From: Monoplex corrugatus
Taxonomy: Eukaryota; Mollusca; Gastropoda; Littorinimorpha; Ranellidae
Assembly (NCBI GenBank): GCA_030674185.1
Contig: CM060312.1
Coordinates: 5,539,528 to 5,603,527, forward strand
DNA: 64,000 bases
Direction: 5' to 3'
Both the position numbers and the translations under genes were made by a program. Positions 27,156 to 32,085 of the stretch are shown piece after piece. The notes below the pieces were generated by a model that was not told the origin of the DNA, did no database searches, and worked only from the letters and a program-made list of their open reading frames with translations. How positions within the stretch are numbered: position 1 is the stretch's first letter; every line of letters starts with the position of its first letter.

Positions 27156-27195
<40 letters not shown>

Positions 27196-27201
27196 GTGTT
27201 G

Positions 27202-27258
<57 letters not shown>

Positions 27259-30200
27259 GTGTATGTGTGTGTGTGTGTACATGTATGTGTGTGTGTGTGT
27301 TGTGTGTGTGTATGTGTGTGTAAGTGTTTGGGTGTGTATGTGTGTTTGGGTGTGTGTGTGTGTGTATAAGTGTGTATGTGTGTGTGTAAGTGTGTTGGGG
27401 TGTGGATAAGTGTGTGTGTGTGTGTATGTGCGTGTGTAAGAGTGTTTGGGTGTGTATTGCGTGGTGTGTTTGGGTGTGTATGCGTGCGTGTGTTTGTGAG
27501 TGTGTATGTGTGTATAGTGTGTGTGTGCGTGCGCACACGCACATGCATGTGCATATGTACACTTGTGTATGTGTGTGTAAGTGTTGTGTGTGTAGTGTGT
27601 GTATGTGTATAAGTGTGTGTGCGCACGCGTGCGCACATGCATGTGCATGTGTACGCTTGTGTATGAGTGTAGGTGTGTGTGTGTGCGTGTTGTGTTTTGA
27701 GTGTATGTATGTGTGTGTGAGTGTAAGTATGTGTGTTGTGTGTGTGTGTAAGTGTGCATATGTGTATGTATGTGTGCATGTGTGTGATCCTATCACCTGA
27801 TTCCCCAGTGGCCTCAGGGCATGGAATGACCTTGACTTTTCTCACGCCAGGGTGTCATGTGTGTTTCAGTGATGGTGCGGGCTTGAGCTGTGTTCTGAGT
27901 GGGCTGATGATGGCAGTGGAGTCTATGCAGATGGAGGAGCGTGCGTCACCTTTTCTCCTGGCCAGGCTCATTCACACTGCTCGTCCACAGGCCTTCAGGA
28001 CACTGGTAACTTTGTGTGTCTGGGTTTTCACACCTGTATGTGTCATGATTACCTGGCTGTTTTGTGTCCTTGCATTTTACACAGTGTGTGTGAACTTGAC
28101 ACCTTTACATTACCTGTTTTTGTAAGTGTGTGAACTTGACATCTTTGCATTACCTGTTTTTGTAAGTGTGTGAACTTGACATCTTTTACATTACCCATTT
28201 TTGTAAGTGTGTGAATTTGACCTCTTTACATTATCTGCTTTTGTAAGTGTGTGAACTTGACACCTCTGTGTTATCTGTTTTTGTAAGTGTGTGAATTTGA
28301 CATCTTTACATTATCTGCTTTTGTAAGTGTGTGAACTTGACACCTCTGTGTTACCTGTTTCCTCTGGTGTGTGAAGTTGACACCTTTACATTACCTGTTT
28401 TTGTAAGTGTGTGAACTTTACATTACCTGTTTTTGTAAGTGTGTAAACTTGACATATTTACATTACCTGTTTTTGTGAGTGTGTGAACTTGACATCTTTG
28501 TATTACCTGTTTCTGTAAGTGCATGAACTCGACACCTCTGTGTTACCTGTTTCCTCTGGTGTGTGAAGTTGACATCTTTACATTACTGTTTTCATAAGTA
28601 TGTGAACTTGACATTTCTTTGTTACCTGTTTCCACTTGACATCTGTACATTACTGTTCATGTTTATCTTGTTATCTGTGACACTGTCATCCTGCCTGGCT
28701 TCTTTGTTTTATGCACTTGCTACTTTGCTAATTCATCTATGTCCTTTGGTCTCAGCTTGTTCAAGGTGATACTGTGTTCTGATAATTCCATCTATGTTTG
28801 TTCAAGGTGTTACAGTACTTCAGTGATTCCATGTACACTGGTCCACAAAATGTTTATGTGATGAAAGTTCTTAAATCATGGCAAATGTATTTCTGTTTTT
28901 AACTTTCATCGTATATTTGGTATTTGTAATGTTATGCCGTTATATGGTTTGTGAGGTGTGGACAGTCAACGCGCAAAGCCAGAACAAGCTTGAGGCAGCC
29001 GAAATGTGGTTTCTGAGAAGAATGTTGAGAGTTCCATGGGCAGCAAAGAAAACAAACGAGACAGTCTTGATGGAGGCAGACACAAAGATCATTGCTACAG
29101 AAGATTAGGAAAAGACAAGCAACATTTACAAGCCATTTTATGAGGAGAGGGGAATTAGAGCACCTGGTCACAACAGGAAAGCTGGAGCGAAAGAGAATAC
29201 CAGGTAGACCCAGGGAGAAAATATTGGACGAACTTGCAAGGTGGCTGAGGATAGAGGGGGTGGGAGGTGTACTTTCAGCGACAAGGGATAGCTGCATATG
29301 GAGGGCCATGATCGCCAACGCCATGCTGCAGGACACATGATGATAATGATGATGAATGTGTTATGTTTTGCGTGATGCTGATATCAGTGATAACACACCT
29401 GTAGAAGTGTCTTACCTCCAGAGGTTCAGTCTGCCAACTGGTTCTGTTAATCATACACACGCCTTTGCAGAAAAGATTATTTAACTCGCCTGCTACGTAC
29501 AATTATGCTCCTTGCCGTTCCCCTGATACGCACCATTTGTATAGATCATGAGAAAAATTCTCATACAAACAAATGAAAACAGAAAGTTGTGAAATTGGAC
29601 AGGTTGTGAAATTGGGCAGGTCATATATTAAAAGATTGGTGCATAACATGCTGAAATTTCAACTGTCTAACCCTCGTGGTTGCTGAGTAATGGTACAAGT
29701 AAAAGTAGAGAAATTTTCAGGTGAAAAATGTCTTACAAAATACATGGTCAGGTCAATATATCAGTTCCTACAGTCACATTTTGAACAAAATTTCATAAAA
29801 TCCAACTTGCACACATTCCAAGTGCACTGAAGGAAGAGATCGTCTTGAAGAGTGCTGAGATTGTGAGTATTGTTCAGCCATTTGCTTTTCTATCGTCTGC
29901 TTTGCTGTAGAGATAGTGGGTCATGAACTTTGCACTGTCTACACACCAACTGCAAAGTACAGTGACCTAATGGCCTGAAACCAGGCTAAGAATAACCAAA
30001 GAATCTATTTCTGGCCATTAGTTTTGGTTAACGGTAATACTGAAAGCCCCACGAATTTTCAAAACCCAAGTCTGATTTCTCCGATGCTTGTACACAAGTG
30101 TTGTTGAGACATGATTGGGAAATCCCGATGCTCGTAGCAAGAGAGTTAAATGGCAAGGTCAGGAAACAGCTTTCATGGTGTAATACTTTTACTAGTTATG

Positions 30201-32051
30201 ATTACACAAAAACAGATGGTGTTGCTGTTTGTCTTTGTGCAGCACCAGGTTATAACAGTTGTTGATGTTTTCCTGTATACAGGATCAGGTTATCAATACA
30301 GTAAAACAGGAGGTGTTGGTATCTTCCTGTGTGAAGAACCAGATTATTATTACATAAAATCATCTCAACCAGCTCAACTCTCACCTTTTTCCTCTGCATA
30401 AAATCCTGACTTCACTCATCCCCCCTCTGTAGCCTGTCTCCACTCGGAGGGATCACATTGTAATATATTTTGTATATAAATGCTCTCTATAATTTTCCAT
30501 TGCTTTTATTCTTTTCCCATTTATAGCCATGGTAATGTGTGTGTGCGTGTGTTGCGCGCGTGCGTAAGTGTAGTCAGCGCTTAGATTTGATTTTATCGAG
30601 TTTTGCGCTATATAAATATTGTAATATTAATTATTATATGTCTGCCAACAATCTCTCAATCCTTTCCAGTCAGCCTACCGCCAGTGCCATGCACTGAACT
30701 GCCCTACTACACATTCTCAACAATCTCCTCCTTGCAACTGATACTGCAAGTCTCTCTCCTCACACTCCTTGATCTGTCTGCAGCCTTTGATACCATTGAC
30801 CATGATTCTCCTTTCTAGACTTCATCATACTTTTGGCATCTCTGACATTGCTCTTTCCTGGTTCACTTCATACCTATCAAACAGAAAACAAACTGTTCTC
30901 ATCAATGGCACTTACTCTCAATCTGCATACCTGACCTGTGGTGTTCCACAAGGATCTGTCCTTGGCCCTGTTCTTTTCACTCTTTATATCTCCCCCCTGT
31001 CCACCATCATCAACTCCCACTCTATAAAACACCACTTCTATGCTGATGACACCCAACTTCAAGACAGTGACTCACCTGATAATATACAGCGCCTGTTGAC
31101 TCGCACCACTGAGTGTTACTCGGACATCAAGAACTGGATGACGTTCAACAAACTTCAGCTTAATGACGACAAGACAGAAGCTATCCTCATTGGCACCTGT
31201 CAGAAACTTTCTCAGCTGCCTCCTCTTTCTCTCCCATTATGTAACACATCAGTCCCAATTTCTGATTCAGCTAAAAACCTTGGTGTCTGCATTGACTCTA
31301 CCCTCTCCATGAACAACTTTGTTTCTCAAACTGCCAGATTTTGCTACTATCATCTCCATCGTATAAGCCTGATCAGGAAGTATCTCTCTGTCGAAACAAC
31401 TGCAAAACTCGTTCTCTCCTTCATAATGTCTCGCATTGACTATTGCAATTCACTCCTGTCTGGTCTTCCTGCTTCCACCATTCACATCCTACAGCGCATT
31501 CAAAACAATGCTGTACGCCTTGTACTCAAAAAGAAAAAAGCTGACCACATATCTCCTCTCCTGGCATAACTTCACTGGCTCCCTGTATCAAAGCGCATAC
31601 AGTACAAACTAGACACCATGTGCTACAAAAGCCTCAATAAAGCAGCCCCCGATTACCTGTCAAGCCTACTTGAGATCTATGTTCCCTCACGTACCCTCCG
31701 CTCTGCCTCCAATCCTCTGACTTTTCGCTTTCCACGCACTAAGCTCAATACCTATGGTCCACGAGCCTTCTCTGTTTCTGGTCCACTCTCCTGGAACAAA
31801 CTTCCTCTCTCAGTCCGTCAGCAACCTACTTTTGTCTCCTTCAAGTCCGCTCTCAAAACTCACCTTTTCTCCTCTGCATAAAATCCTAACCTCACTCAAC
31901 CCCCCTCTGCAGCCTGTCTCCGCTCGGAGGGAAATCACTTTGTTATAATATATAATTGTATATGCTATGCTCTCTATAATTTTCCATTGCTTTTATTCTT
32001 GCTTTTATTGCTTTTATTCTTTCTCCCCATTTATAGCCATGCGTGTGTGTG

Positions 32052-32085
<34 letters not shown>

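Noticed and set aside
27061..27845. His/Thr-rich ORFs of more than 200 codons opposite the GT repeats
   Set aside because: Dinucleotide repeats; the same happens at 1.4, 3.1, 8.5, 21.1 and 23.1 kb.
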